Shown here piece by piece: positions 1 to 9,160 of a stretch of 64,000 bases of DNA. A program made the translations under genes and the position numbers. Numbering within the stretch: the stretch's first letter is position 1; the number at the start of each line of letters is the position of its first letter. The notes under the pieces were generated by a model that was not told the DNA's origin, made no database searches, and worked only from the letters and a program-made list of their open reading frames with translations. Source of the DNA: Durusdinium trenchii (Eukaryota; Sar; Dinophyceae; Suessiales; Symbiodiniaceae); contig CAXAMN010005158.1 in assembly GCA_963970005.1 (NCBI GenBank), positions 32,719-96,718 of the forward strand. Reading direction: 5' to 3'.

Positions 1-825
1 TGTCCACACTGCTTGGGGGAAGAATGCAGTTCTTTTGCAGCACCCATAAATGTGCTGCCAGAGCAGGTGTACTTCGGCCAGGCAGCCGGAGACAAATTTA
101 TGGACGTCTACGCGTCCAAGTGCACCCTCTTCGAATAGACAGAAGGTGAGATAATGGTGAAGGACCCGGACGAGTGTGAGAGAGCCGAGCCGGTTCTGCA
201 TAGCAAGTCCTGGAACCATGCCAACGGCTTCCTTTGCTCAGCTTTCAACCTGGTGGACAAACCGAAGGAGAATACGCAAAACACAAACTGGTTCGCCTAT
301 CTATAGCAGTGAAAAAAACCGTCAAATTCCTCTTGGACGTCCACCACCCGATACTCCAAGAAGTGTGGAGCGTACAACTAGGTATCAGCCCAATAGACTG
401 CCGCGCATCTTCGGCCAGCAGCTCGCTGATGTCCACACACTCCTCCCCGCCCAGGCAGGGTTTTCGAAGTCGGACTAGATTGGCACAAGGTGCTCGACAC
501 CATGCTGACCCCCCTTCGAACCCCGTCCCAGCTACTAACCGACAGGATAAAGCGACTAGAATCGCTCCCGGCGCGGGTTACAACGACGACGGGGAGTTGT
601 CAGCAGCTTGGCCAATGAATTTGCATTTTTTTGTTTTACTTGTTTTGTTGGAGCCGTCGTGGAGCGGCAATCATTTCCTGGTCGATGACGACTCAGGGAC
701 TGGCGACTCAGAAGTTTCTGAAAGACCTGAAAGGCGCTGCGGCAGAAAGATCTTTCAAAGATCTGAAAAGGAAAGGTGGCGAAGTGTGCCCGGTGCTGCG
801 GCATGAGAAAACAAAAGCCGGTTAG
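1..825 (+). pseudogene. Decayed coding stretch, unknown transposon-like protein
   Basis: Frame 1 is protein-like over most of this stretch but broken. It opens with CPHCLGEEC, runs to a TAG at 136-138, continues with acidic and polar sequence to about 300 (FLCSAFNLVDKPKEN), then the sensible reading moves to frame 3 (VKKTVKFLLDVHHPILQEVW, about 300-450) and back to frame 1 from 460 (LDWHKVLDTMLTPLRTPSQL). A TGA lies at 613-615, after which the same frame reads a lysine-rich segment (FLKDLKGAAAERSFKDLKRK) to 825. Two frame changes and internal stops mean it is not expressed as one protein. I do not recognise a family. It may be the upstream part of the reading frame that is split by the block at 1.1-5.9 kb. 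Confidence 0.4.
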
Positions 826-977
826 AAAGGCGCAAAAGGCAAAAACAAAAAGAGAAGGAGAAAAGCAAAGCGCCACAGCATCAAGTCATTGTCACGTGTT
901 TCATGATTCTATATTGAACTGGCAACGCAAAGCGGGTTTTGTCGGTGTGTTGTCATTTTTTTGAAAAGTACTGTAAT

Positions 978-1145
978 TAATTAGTCTTGTTGAGATTGGG
1001 TGCCCGAGGGCCAAAGTGCTTCAAGTGCAGCGGCGCCGGAGGGGGGGTCGACGAGGAGTTGAACCAGTCGGAAACGACGACGTCGAGGATGACGACAACA
1101 ATGGTTTTCCACTACAATTGTGAGGCAAACCTGATCAAGACATAG
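978..1145 (+). pseudogene. Left half of a reading frame split by the 1.1-5.9 kb block
   Basis: One frame reads a Cys-x-x-Cys segment (GPKCFKCSGAGGGVDEEL), a threonine-rich stretch and then NCEANLIKT before a TAG at 1143-1145. The peptide CEANLIKT reappears at 5845-5868 in a frame that stays open for about 60 more codons (YCATKNKPPTISDSKDTVFE and onward). The natural reading is that one coding sequence was cut here and its continuation moved 4.7 kb downstream. The TAG arises because base 1145 is G where the downstream copy has C (TAC). Family not recognised; a zinc-knuckle-like CxxC is the only visible motif. Confidence 0.5.
1118..1144 (+). repeat. 27-bp direct repeat, left copy
   Basis: Identical over 27 bases to 5844-5870 (starts TTGTGAGGCAAACCTG); the match resumes for three more bases after a single G/C difference. 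The two copies bracket the three-gene block and interrupt a reading frame, as a target-site or junction duplication would. Confidence 0.85.
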
Positions 1146-1536
1146 TGCTTTGATGGGCTGTGGAAATACTAGAGGTTAACAAGGTTGGTGCAACATACTA
1201 AGCAGGTGTTAGGCTTGTGGTAAACCTATGCTAAAGGTATGTTAAACAGTTATATCTTGAATAACTAGTTACCGGAGTTACTAAAAAATGTAATTTTTAG
1301 TTAACTGTTCTAATTTTCTTTAAAAAAACCTAAATAATTAGAAAAGTTAGCGCCCAAAAAAAGAATTGTCCAAAGCATTTTTTGCAAGGTTGGCTGACCT
1401 AAAAACACATTGTTTGAACAGAAAAATTGCTAATTTTCCCTAAGGATGTTTTGTGTTTATTTCACCTACTGGCTGTTTTCCCACCTGAGCATGGTAAAAA
1501 AAAATGCTGTACAGGCACCAGGTATTGTTCTACCAG
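1146..1536. other. AT-rich spacer before gene A
   Basis: No coding frame supported. Contains runs of A and T, and an imperfect palindromic stretch around 1250-1320 with repeated GTTA/TAAC words (ACAGTTATATC, AACTAGTTACC, TTAGTTAACTG). May hold promoter or processing signals of the block. Confidence 0.3.
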
Positions 1537-1681
1537 TAGCCATGTTTGGCTGCATGTTTTCAATTTGTTGCTTTGTTTTGGCTGCCAATGTAAAGTTTTT
1601 CACACTAGCCACCTTTGGCTTCATGTCTTGGCCTGAAGGTAGCCAAGCAAACCTGTGACTTTTTACTAGCCACCTTTGGCT
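1537..1681 (+). promoter_or_regulatory. Triplet of spliced-leader-like hairpins upstream of gene A
   Basis: Three copies of an AGCCA-loop-TGGCT hairpin: 1537-1551 (TAGCCATGTTTGGCT), 1606-1620 and 1667-1681 (both TAGCCACCTTTGGCT). Each is followed by T or G and CATG. The dinoflagellate spliced leader core reads TAGCCATTTTGGCTCAAG, so these differ from it by one loop base and a few substitutions. Two further triplets precede genes B and C. I did not find the motif elsewhere in the window. Function (processing, trans-splicing, or relics of captured leader) is inference. Confidence 0.5.
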
Positions 1682-1730
1682 TCATGTCTTGGCCTGCCTT
1701 GGCTATCCAAGCAAACCTGTGATTTGTTTG
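1604..1730 (+). repeat. Two-copy tandem repeat, about 61 bp, around the hairpins
   Basis: The unit beginning ACTAGCCACCTTTGGCTTCA at 1604 and at 1665 continues with TGTCTTGGCCTG and ends with CCAAGCAAACCTGTGA in both copies; the second has a few extra bases in the middle. It carries hairpins 2 and 3. Confidence 0.75.
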
Positions 1731-1847
1731 TCTTTCAAGCTGCCACCTTCATGAACTGGCAAAGAAACAAGCACTAAGCAAGCTGGCATGCATGGCTTAA
1801 TGATAAAGTTTACCCAGGTGTGACACTTGCCTGTAGAGATTTGAGCC

Positions 1848-4062
1848 ATGCTTGGGGCAGACCAAGTGAAGAACTTGGTGGAAGGCATCATCAACCAAAG
1901 TGATGTGGGAGCCACCCATAAGCTAGACAGAGTGTGCCAAGTCTTGAAAAAGCAGAAGTTAATGTATGAGGCTGTTGTGACACCACAACAAATGTTCATT
2001 CATCCACAGAACCGTGGAGGCAGCATGGTTGGCTGCCATGACGTGCACCTCAAAGGCCAGCGCCTTCTTCACACTGGAGTCAGCGTTCCATTGTTGGAAG
2101 CCCACAGCTTTTGCATAGAGATGGCTTCAGGTGACTCAAGAGCCCTGAGTAGAGCGTGTGAAGGCCTTTTGGCCAGCCCTACAGCAGAAGAAAGGTTCTT
2201 GAGCTTGGGAGCTTCTCATAGCTGTGCCTTTGTGAAGTGCTTGAGCCAAGGTTGCGTCAGCCCTTCTGGTGACAAACTGTCTTCAGAGGTGGATGAGACC
2301 ATCCATCGGTTGAGCCAGCATGGTTGGAAGTGGCAGGTTTTCACAGCTCAGTGTGAAAAGTTGCTGCCCAATTTCCCCAACTTTGTGTCCATTGCTTTGA
2401 ACTCGAGCAACAGCAACTCCATTGGTGGGACAGAGGTTGAGGCAGCTTCTCAAATTGTACAAATGTACAATTCTGGCCTGGAGCTAGAGGAGGCCATTTT
2501 CTTTGCCAAGGCTGGTGAACCTAGGTGCAAAGAGTATGTAGAGCAGGTGGGCTTGTTTGCCTCCAAGTTTGGTGGTGGCAAGCAGTTTCCATTGGTATCC
2601 TTTTTGCACGCCTTCAGTACCTTGCATGCATTGGTTTGATACTTGTTCTTTTGTTGCAAATTGATGACCCCTGGGCCCCTGGGCTTGTGTGTGTGTGTGC
2701 TGATGGGGCAATCGAGGCCAAAAGTTTGGACACTCCCTGCTGGTTGGAGAGGAAGTATGGATGCAAGTGCTTCACACAGACTTCAAAGATTCTCAGACCG
2801 TGTATCCCTTTTGCAGGGTGGCAATTTTGGCTTGCTGCTTGACTAGCAGCAAGCATGCTGATGGTGTCCAGAAGCTTATCACAAAGAGTGATGCTGAGAG
2901 ATTGAAGAGTGTGACCTTGAAGGCCCAAACCAAAAGTGTGGAAACTTTGCTGTCTAAAGGCTGGGAAGCCTTGGGTGAACGCAGCTTGCCCAAAGATGAT
3001 CAGCATGTGGCTTTCGGTCGCTTTGCTGTCAGATTGCTTCTCCACTTCCTGAAGAAAACCGACAGGGAAAAGGCTTTTGAGTCAGTCACCCAGATACAGG
3101 GATTTGGAGAGGATTGTGTGAAGCTGTCCAAGCCCAGTGGGTCTTCAGATGAGAAAGCTTCAGAGCCCTTGGAAGTGACTGATGTTGCGCACAGCTCTAT
3201 GGCTAGACTTGCCCTTATGCAAAATCAATATCTGCGCCTTGGACAGCTGCAGCTTGGCTGCACTGCTGGCTGGCTTTGCATCGTATAGCAATTCTGTTGT
3301 TCAATTTGTTTTGGAGTGCTGAATAGGTTTGACAACCCAAGGTACACACACAAGGAACATGAAGGCCTCCTTTTTGAGCTGGTGGGCATTGATGATGCCT
3401 ATGCTACCTTTGTCCACCTACCCCTGTTTGGTGACAAGGTGACCAAGCAAGTCGGCATAGATGATTTGAAGGCATGGAGGCCTACCAAAAAAGAGCAACC
3501 AAAGAAGTGCACACCAGAAATGGTTGCTTTGCACTCTCCTGAAAACTCAAGTTTTTCTTGGAAGAGCAGGAGGGCAAAGGTTCAACATTTGCTCTTGCAG
3601 GGCTACCAAGACAGCTTGCAAGGCCAGAAGTCACTGCATGAAAGCCTGCGCTTTGTGTCACCGCCCTCTGGTCTATGGGCTTCCAAGAAAATTCCCAAGG
3701 GCAAGCTGAAGCTATGGCCCTGTGGCTCTGTTAGCAAAGTGAAGGATAGCACCACCCACAACAATGGCTGGGTTGTGGAATTGGAAGGTGTATCCTACAG
3801 CATCACTCCCTTCAAGGCCTTCACAGAGTTTGTTACGCTGACCAAAGACAAACATGCTCATCTCTTGGTACCTTTCTTTTGGGTGAAAAGGAACAAGGAG
3901 GAGGGCTCAGGCAACATGGAAGTGAACATGATGAGCTATAATGGGTTGAAAGTGCCCACCCTGGTGAACACTGATCAAATTGACACATCTGTGCAGTTGT
4001 TTCTTGAGGACAAAGTTGATGAGGTGAAGCCATCTGCCTCCAAGAAAAGAAAGACAAAGTAA
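1848..4062 (+). CDS. Gene A: uncharacterised protein, 629 aa, three exons
   Basis: Exons 1848-2584, 2817-3233 and 3327-4062 join in frame to 630 codons including the stop. Intron 1 (232 bp) is GTTTCC...TTTTGCAG; its acceptor follows a pyrimidine tract. Intron 2 (93 bp) needs a GC donor (CT|GCGC) and ends GAATAG, giving QNQYLFDNPRYTHKE across the joint; GC donors are known in dinoflagellates. The first ATG in frame is used. The protein is soluble-looking, without signal peptide or membrane segments, rich in Lys, Ser and Ala, with a conserved-looking N-terminal part (NQSDVGATHKLDRVCQVLKK, HPQNRGGSMVG) and a basic C-terminus (SASKKRKTK) that could direct it to the nucleus. I cannot name a domain; it reminds me of a multi-copy dinoflagellate family of unknown function, which is recall and not proof. 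Genes B and C follow on the same strand. Confidence 0.75.
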
Positions 4063-4297
4063 GTGGACATCTGAAAGAGTGATGTTGACTGATGTTTTGC
4101 CATGAGAGTGAAAAGAAACATCAGCTACTTGTGGCACCTGTCTGGGTATAGCCTTTTTTTGGCCGCTTCTTCAATAGCTTCATTTGGCTGCTGCGCTCAA
4201 AAAAGTGTAGCCTCAATTTGGCTGGAAAGCATGAGTAGTGTTTTGGGTCCTCTGGTTCAAGACTGAAAGCTTGCTTTTGCCCTAGCACCTTTCCACC
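4063..4297 (+). promoter_or_regulatory. A-B spacer with the second hairpin triplet
   Basis: Three leader-like hairpins lie at 4149-4164 (TAGCCTTTTTTTGGCC), 4175-4189 (TAGCTTCATTTGGCT) and 4208-4223 (TAGCCTCAATTTGGCT). These are looser than the triplets before A and C but keep the TAG-C...TTTGGC pattern. A pyrimidine-rich run and CCTAG at about 4278-4284 precede the gene B ATG and could be a trans-splice acceptor. Confidence 0.45.
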
Positions 4298-4804
4298 ATG
4301 GAGCTTGTGAAGGTGAACCACATCATTGCCTTGCAGTATGGAGATGGCAAGCAAATGATAGTGCCTCAGACCTTGCTTGTGGAGTGGCAGGGGCAACAAT
4401 TTTTGCGCACCAAAGCCACTAGCTCCACTATCATCACTTTGATTTGTGGCAGCTGCCAAAAAAATGCTAGCCTAGCTGCATCTGATGGATTGTCAGAGCT
4501 TGTGTCTCTGAGAAACAAAGTGGCCATGTGCGTCTCAGAGAACAACGATGAAGGTGAATTTTTTGAAAGCGCAGCAAAAAAAACCAAAGTCAGCAAGTGC
4601 ACTGCAGACAAAACAGTGGAGGTGGACTGCAATGGCACAAGCATCACAGTCCTGTGGCAAGGAGCAAGACCTTCCAGGTCAGACCTTATGGTGCTGGTTG
4701 ATGAAACTATGCTTGCAGCTGTCTTTCAAAAGATCAAGGCCACTGCTGTGGAGGCATTGAATTCAACCAAAAGGTCTTACCAAAAGAAAAAGGCACCACC
4801 CTGA
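4298..4804 (+). CDS. Gene B: uncharacterised protein, 168 aa
   Basis: A single open frame with ATG in a good context (CCACCATGG) and a TGA at 4802-4804. The protein begins MELVKVNHIIALQYGDGKQM, has a short CxxC (LICGSCQKNA), an acidic patch (SENNDEGEFFESAAKKTKVS) and a lysine-rich C-terminus (TKRSYQKKKAPP). No membrane segment or known catalytic motif is visible. It starts 235 bp after gene A and ends about 300 bp before gene C, all on one strand, so the three probably travel and may act together. Function unknown. It could also be an exon of a longer gene, but the clean start and stop argue for a small stand-alone protein. Confidence 0.65.
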   Translation: MELVKVNHIIALQYGDGKQMIVPQTLLVEWQGQQFLRTKATSSTIITLICGSCQKNASLAASDGLSELVSLRNKVAMCVSENNDEGEFFESAAKKTKVSKCTADKTVEVDCNGTSITVLWQGARPSRSDLMVLVDETMLAAVFQKIKATAVEALNSTKRSYQKKKAPP

Positions 4805-5046
4805 TGCACACTGCTTGGATGGAAAAAAGCTTTTTTGGTCTCAGTGCTCTTGCAGATAGTAACAACCTAGTAGCCACCTTCGGCTGCTTTCCTGTGAATA
4901 GCCACTGTTGGCTTCAAGTTCCAGTTTTTTACTAGCCACCTTTGGCTTCAAAGAACATGTGACAACTACATGATTTATGACCTGCTGCAGGCTCAAGAGA
5001 ACAAGTGTGTAAACTACAATGCCATATATGTTTTTGCATGCACTAC
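4805..5046 (+). promoter_or_regulatory. B-C spacer with the third hairpin triplet
   Basis: Hairpins at 4871-4885 (TAGCCACCTTCGGCT), 4899-4913 (TAGCCACTGTTGGCT, followed by TCAAG as in the true leader) and 4933-4947 (TAGCCACCTTTGGCT, followed by TCAAAG). The first keeps pairing by a compensatory-looking loop change only. Same number and similar spacing (28-34 bp) as a designed array would show. Confidence 0.5.
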
Positions 5047-5106
5047 ATGGTAAACAAAGTGTGTGTCACTGCGCCCATACTTGTACAAAGTGAGCAGTCT
5101 TCAACA

Positions 5107-5860
5107 ATGCTTTCTTTGCCAATGTCTGGCATCACCCAAAAGGAAGCTGAGCAATGGGCCCAAGAGCTGGACCAGGCGTGGCTGGAACAAAGGACAGGCA
5201 GCAAGAAAAGAGTCAGGTTTCCAGAGCCTGTGGGACTTCCAATATCTTTCTCCCCTGATGGAAAGCAGGCCAAAGTTAGTGCTGGTCAAGGTAAAGAACC
5301 AGTGGCAGCTCCACATGTGGCAGTACCTGTGGCACCTGCTCAGCCAAAGCGTCCAAGACCAGCTTCTGCTGGCGCAACAAAGCCTGTAACAACTGCGCAG
5401 CCAGGTCAAGGCATCTCTATGGATGCAACATCTTCTAAGCGCAGTGAACTAACTCCTGAAAGAGAACATTGGGACCCACCTACACCTGATGGTCAATGGT
5501 TTTGGCACAATGGAGAATATGCTTGGCAAGATGTGAGTGGTGACATATATATTTGGCAATCCAAGGTTTCTTGGTGACGCAAAATAACAAACATGTTCCA
5601 CATGTAATTTGAACTATAAGTGGCTGCTAATTACAAGTGGGACTTTTTATCACTCATCAGAAGTTGATTTATCTGTACTGCCCTGCCAGGCTGACCTTGC
5701 AGCTACATCTCCTATGGAAGCTCCAAAATACCAGCAGCCTCCAGCTCAAGTCTCCACTGTTGCACCAACATCAGTCTCTCCAGTTGCACCTGCTCCAGTC
5801 TCCAGTGTTGCATCTGCTCCAAGAATCACAGCTGCGCCTAAGTTTGTGAGGCAAACCTGA
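5107..5860 (+). CDS. Gene C: Pro/Ala-rich protein with aromatic motif, truncated at the block edge
   Basis: Exon 1 runs to 5532 and exon 2 from 5690; the intron (157 bp) starts with a strong GTGAGT donor and ends CTGCCAG, phase 0. Without splicing the frame would close at 5575. The likely start is ATG 5107 (MLSLPMSGITQKEAEQWAQE); ATG 5047 is also in frame. Visible parts: a charged helix (EQWAQELDQAWLEQRTGSKK), a Pro/Ala/Val linker, then an aromatic stretch (TPDGQWFWHNGEYAWQD) that recalls a WW-like or small aromatic binding fold, then a second low-complexity linker (VSPVAPAPVSSVASAP). The stop codon TGA 5858-5860 lies inside the 27-bp flanking repeat, so the original C-terminus is missing and the last few residues come from the target DNA. 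Function unknown. Confidence 0.6.
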
Positions 5861-5870
5861 TCAAGACATA
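5844..5870 (+). repeat. 27-bp direct repeat, right copy
   Basis: Perfect copy of 1118-1144. It marks the right edge of the inserted block and re-enters the interrupted reading frame. Confidence 0.85.
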
Positions 5871-6054
5871 CTGCGCGACCAAAAACAAGCCCCCTACGAT
5901 CTCGGACAGCAAAGACACAGTCTTTGAGGCGCGGATCTCGCGGATGCACCGGGAGTTCTTGCCAACAACCAGGGCCAATCTGAGCCAGAAATCATTGTTG
6001 CAGCGTGATGACCAATCAAAAGCCAAAGACAAGGCTTGCGGAGTTGAGAATTGA
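5845..6054 (+). pseudogene. Right half of the split reading frame
   Basis: Open for 69 codons with no internal stop: CEANLIKT, then TISDSKDTVFEARISRMHRE, LPTTRANLSQKSLL and a TGA at 6052-6054. It is in frame with the left half at 978-1142 if the block and one repeat copy are removed. Composition is ordinary soluble protein. Family not recognised. Confidence 0.5.
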
Positions 6055-7560
6055 AGGAAAGCACGAACTTCTCCGTGAATGTATGCTTGCGGCTTTTCAA
6101 GTGGTCACCAGACCCGTAGTCATCAACATGACTGTATGGGCAGCAAACTGTATGACTGTATGGTTTTGGAAGGTGGTTTGTATGCATAAGGTTTCATCGA
6201 CTTGCATTGTAGAATACACACCCAACATCACCCTTGGACATGGTCTCATACGATTTGGGCTCGTTTCCGGGAGCACTTCCGGGGAAGATTTCATGAGATG
6301 GAAGATTTGGAGACCAATTCATGTGCTACTGAAACGGCCTGGTCAGATGACTGGATGATGGTTCGCCTGCAACCCAGGGGAAAGGCCCGAGGAAGACCAC
6401 CAGTGATCAATAACGCAAAACAAAAGGCAGCCAACATCGTACAAGTTTGTGAGTAATTACAAATGTCACTGTCACACAGCAGTGAAAAAAGTGTCCGGCG
6501 GTTGGCGTGAAACGGGCTGTGCCAACCCCAGCAAGAGCCTGTTCCAAAGGCAGCGGCTGCTAGGCCTAACACTGGTGTTATTGCTGAATGGCACAGTGCC
6601 ACGGTTGTTTATGCGAATGTCACTGCTGTTCCTGATGTTGATGGGCCCCGTGCCGCAGCTTTCGATGATGGGGCCATGATCAAAAATGGCTACTGTAAAA
6701 CTTTATCTCTAGAGAAGGAAGTATGCAAAGGGGAGAGGAAGTTTTGAGGTAGGATTTGTGTCGAGCACCATTGGCACCAGAATACGAGCAGCAAAGTTTC
6801 ATAAACTACAAACATTTCGCAAAAACAGTGTAATTTGCAGTATTTTGCGCCTATAGTCATGCACCAAAGGATTTGCATCTTTCCTGCTGAGACTGCTGAT
6901 GCTAATGATGCTCGACCAAAATTTGTCCTCAAAATTTGCATCCATTTTCAATGTTTGATTTTCTAGAGAATTTGAAGCGATAAATAAACTGTACAGTGAC
7001 CTTTCTTGATAATTTTCATCTGTTTTTGACGTTTTTTTGACGAATCCACATGAGCCCTGGTGATGCTAGAAAAGAGGTCGGCGGCATGGGGAGCGTCTCA
7101 GCAGAGCGAGCGAGCTAGGCTTGATATGTATGCCGCTGATCCCCTATGAGATCTTGTTCAAAGAAGTTTCATCACAATCCCTTAGTTGTTTCACCGCTAA
7201 TTAACCTACTATAGTGGTAACGGGATGCAATATTCTGAAGACTTGAACCATAGATGGTTACTTACCCATACTTAAACCCAACCAGCGTTAACGTTATAAG
7301 TTATAAGGAACCTAACGTTGTAACGAACTTAACGCTAAAGACTTCCGTAGACCGAGCCAAACGCTGGGTTCCTTCGTGTTTTGTCTCTCACCGACGTCAC
7401 GTGGCCAGAAACCCAGCTCCCAACCAGGAGTCCCAACATGTCCCAGTCTCATTTCCTATTTCCAATGATTTCAAGCTGGCCATATTGGAACAACCATTTA
7501 TATATATATAATTTCTGGTTGTTTGGGGTTCGACCCCAAAACATTTTTGTGTGAAGTGTT
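6055..7560. other. No gene supported
   Basis: Only short chance frames. AT-rich around 6700-7000 and 7150-7350; a short TA run at 7498-7511. A perfect GGGG-TTCGA-CCCC hairpin at about 7527-7540 is isolated. Confidence 0.4.
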
Positions 7561-7571
7561 TGGTCTTCTGA

Positions 7572-7665
7572 GGCCCGTTCCCTGGAAACTTCCGGCGACG
7601 GAGGCAGGGTCACGACGAAGAGTTTCCTCCTTCGGTCGAAAACGCCGGCAGAAACGAAGAGATTA
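7572..7665 (+). CDS. Candidate exon
   Basis: After TTCTGAG the frame reads ARSLETSGDGGRVTTKSFLL and RSKTPAETKRLR without stop. GC-rich relative to its flanks. Acceptor is weak and the donor is not resolved. Confidence 0.28.
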
Positions 7666-8060
7666 CGAGTTTTTGGGTGGTGGTCTTCAGTCTTCAGCTA
7701 TGTATTGCATGTAATTTTACTTGGGATAATTGATCCCTGACACATATTGTTCAAGTGAGTGGAAACATGTTGAAACTACAGTTCAAGTTTGGTGAAGATT
7801 CATCCCATGTTTGTAAGTTGTTTTTGTTTTGGAAGGTTGGGGCAGTCAGTTGCGTGAAGACCTGGTGGAGGTATTCTTCTGATTTGTTTGTTTGAACATT
7901 TACTGTTGCAGTGAAAATGCTAAAACTCAAACACGCTATATTGCTGAACAGTGTGATGTAAGTATGGAGTTTGTTTTTCTTGGTTTATATAGATGTTTTA
8001 GTGGTTTTCCCGGTGGTTTTGAATATCTGGCTAAAGAATTGTTTGTCTTCATTTGAGCAG

Positions 8061-8190
8061 GTTTGGAACGGAGACCTTGAGTGGGCCTGACCTCCCACTG
8101 CGCCGACTGATTGAGTCTCAGAGATTGCTGCAAAGATGGTTTATCTACCCTTACTACTTCGAGTTCCTTGAATCTAGGAAACAATGTGTG
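8061..8190 (+). CDS. Candidate exon, amphipathic/aromatic peptide
   Basis: Acceptor CATTTGAGCAG|GTTTGG, then a frame of clearly protein-like composition: FGTETLSGPDLPLRRLIESQ followed by RLLQRWFIYPYYFEFLES. Possible donors are AAT|GTGTGG or AAA|GTTTGT. No ATG is needed because this would be an internal exon. It is the first of several plus-strand exon candidates up to 15.3 kb; they may belong to one gene. Confidence 0.45.
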
Positions 8191-8804
8191 GCAAAAGTTT
8201 GTAGCGCAGTCTGCCAGACAGATTGTATTGGGCTGATGATGGAGCCATCAAACTGGTGTTGAATTCAATGAAAACAAAAGTCATACAGGATCGAGAGCAA
8301 CCCTCAAATAGGAACAGCTCCCAGCCTCCAGATTGTTCTCTTTGTAAGGGCCTATCACAAGCTTGACTTGTTACATTGAATTAAGCAAGGCTTGGGTTTG
8401 CGCAAGATGCCCACGACTAAAGAGAATGGTGAAGAGCTTTTGAGCTCGAACCATGGTAGTCACAGCACATTGTATGTACTTTCCAGCCAGAGCAACCAAA
8501 CCTAATAAGCAAGAACCGCCTTGTTCTTTTTTGCTGAAAGGGATCCAAGCCAGGCCTGAGGAGAGACAGAGCGAGAGGAGTTGAGTGATTGCAGTGCTGG
8601 AAGCAGAGGACTTGGATGGCCATGCCAGGCATTGAAATTGTATAGAGGTCCCACATGAGGTAGCGGACAGTTTCCAGCACATTTTTACAAAGCGACATCC
8701 GTTCTCTAATCGGTTTGAAGTATGAGAGGGCAGTTCCCGGTCATCATCGTTCTGCATTTTCGGTGGTTTGCCCCCCAAGGACCGATGCACAAGCTGTTTC
8801 AACC

Positions 8805-8836
8805 ATGGCTTTCGGTCGTTCCGCTTTCGCGGCCAG
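8805..8836 (+). CDS. Candidate first exon
   Basis: An ATG in the context CAACCATGG opens MAFGRSAFAA and reaches a canonical donor, GGCCAG|GTATGT. The peptide is Arg/Ala/Ser-rich, as expected of the start of an organelle-targeting sequence, but it is too short to be sure. Confidence 0.3.
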
Positions 8837-9013
8837 GTATGTGGAACTGAGCCAGGCTTGTGCGACGAGCTCCTGCGAGCGAAGTCTAGTCTAGTCTCTA
8901 CAGGAAGGGGGGGAGGTATTCAGTGCACTAACATCCAACACCTGCTGGTGAGCAGTTTGGAAAATGGCTTTTCCTGAAATCCAACAGCTGGAAAAAGGCA
9001 AAGCCTGTTCCAG

Positions 9014-9091
9014 GGATGTCCGGGAAATGGATGTTCGGGCGTCCGCGAAGGTGTTGACCGATTCCTGAAGGATCCACTCTTAAATGTGAAG
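9014..9091 (+). CDS. Candidate exon, 26 codons, phase 0-0
   Basis: Bounded by CCTGTTCCAG| and |GTGTGA. Reads GCPGNGCSGVREGVDRFLKD then PLLNVK. The exact multiple of three and good splice signals on both sides support it. Phase-compatible with the next candidate at 9612-9677. Confidence 0.45.
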
Positions 9092-9127
9092 GTGTGATCC
9101 CACCGATGGCCTGAACTAGGGTTTTGG

Positions 9128-9160
9128 TTGGTGGGTGGGTGGGTGGGTGGGTGGGAGGGG
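9128..9160 (+). repeat. (TGGG)n microsatellite
   Basis: Six to seven GGGT units; could form a G-quadruplex on the plus strand. Confidence 0.85.

Larger units (their letters stand above)
1145..5843 (+). mobile_element. Inserted 4.7-kb block with three genes A, B and C
   Basis: Everything between the two 27-bp direct repeats is foreign to the reading frame it splits. The block has higher coding density than the rest of the window, three genes on one strand, AT-rich spacers (about 1190-1400 is very AT-rich) and triplets of small hairpins in front of each gene. No terminal inverted repeats, reverse transcriptase or transposase are visible. The right edge falls inside the last exon of gene C, so the block looks like a captured fragment, or a non-autonomous element, more than a complete transposon. 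Gene A contains spliceosomal-type introns, so it was not inserted as a finished mRNA copy. The term mobile element is an inference from the flanking duplication. Confidence 0.5.

Noticed and set aside
1-22. Window start resembles the end of repeat R (CCACACTGCTTGGGGGAA)
   Set aside because: About 17 of 20 bases match, but the same bases read as protein (CPHCLGEE) in the frame that continues; the edge of the window prevents a decision.
1537-4947. Hairpins as genuine DinoSL genes
   Set aside because: None has the exact leader sequence, the following GT donor, or an Sm-type site in the expected place.
7524-7545. GGGGTTCGACCCC hairpin resembling a tRNA T-arm
   Set aside because: No A box, anticodon arm or acceptor stem in the 80 bases upstream.
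8371-8802. 143-codon minus-strand frame
   Set aside because: No motif; Cys/Ser/Leu-rich; lies between plus-strand exon candidates.
9128-9160. (TGGG)n taken as telomeric repeat
   Set aside because: Dinoflagellate telomeres are TTTAGGG-type; this is a short internal microsatellite.
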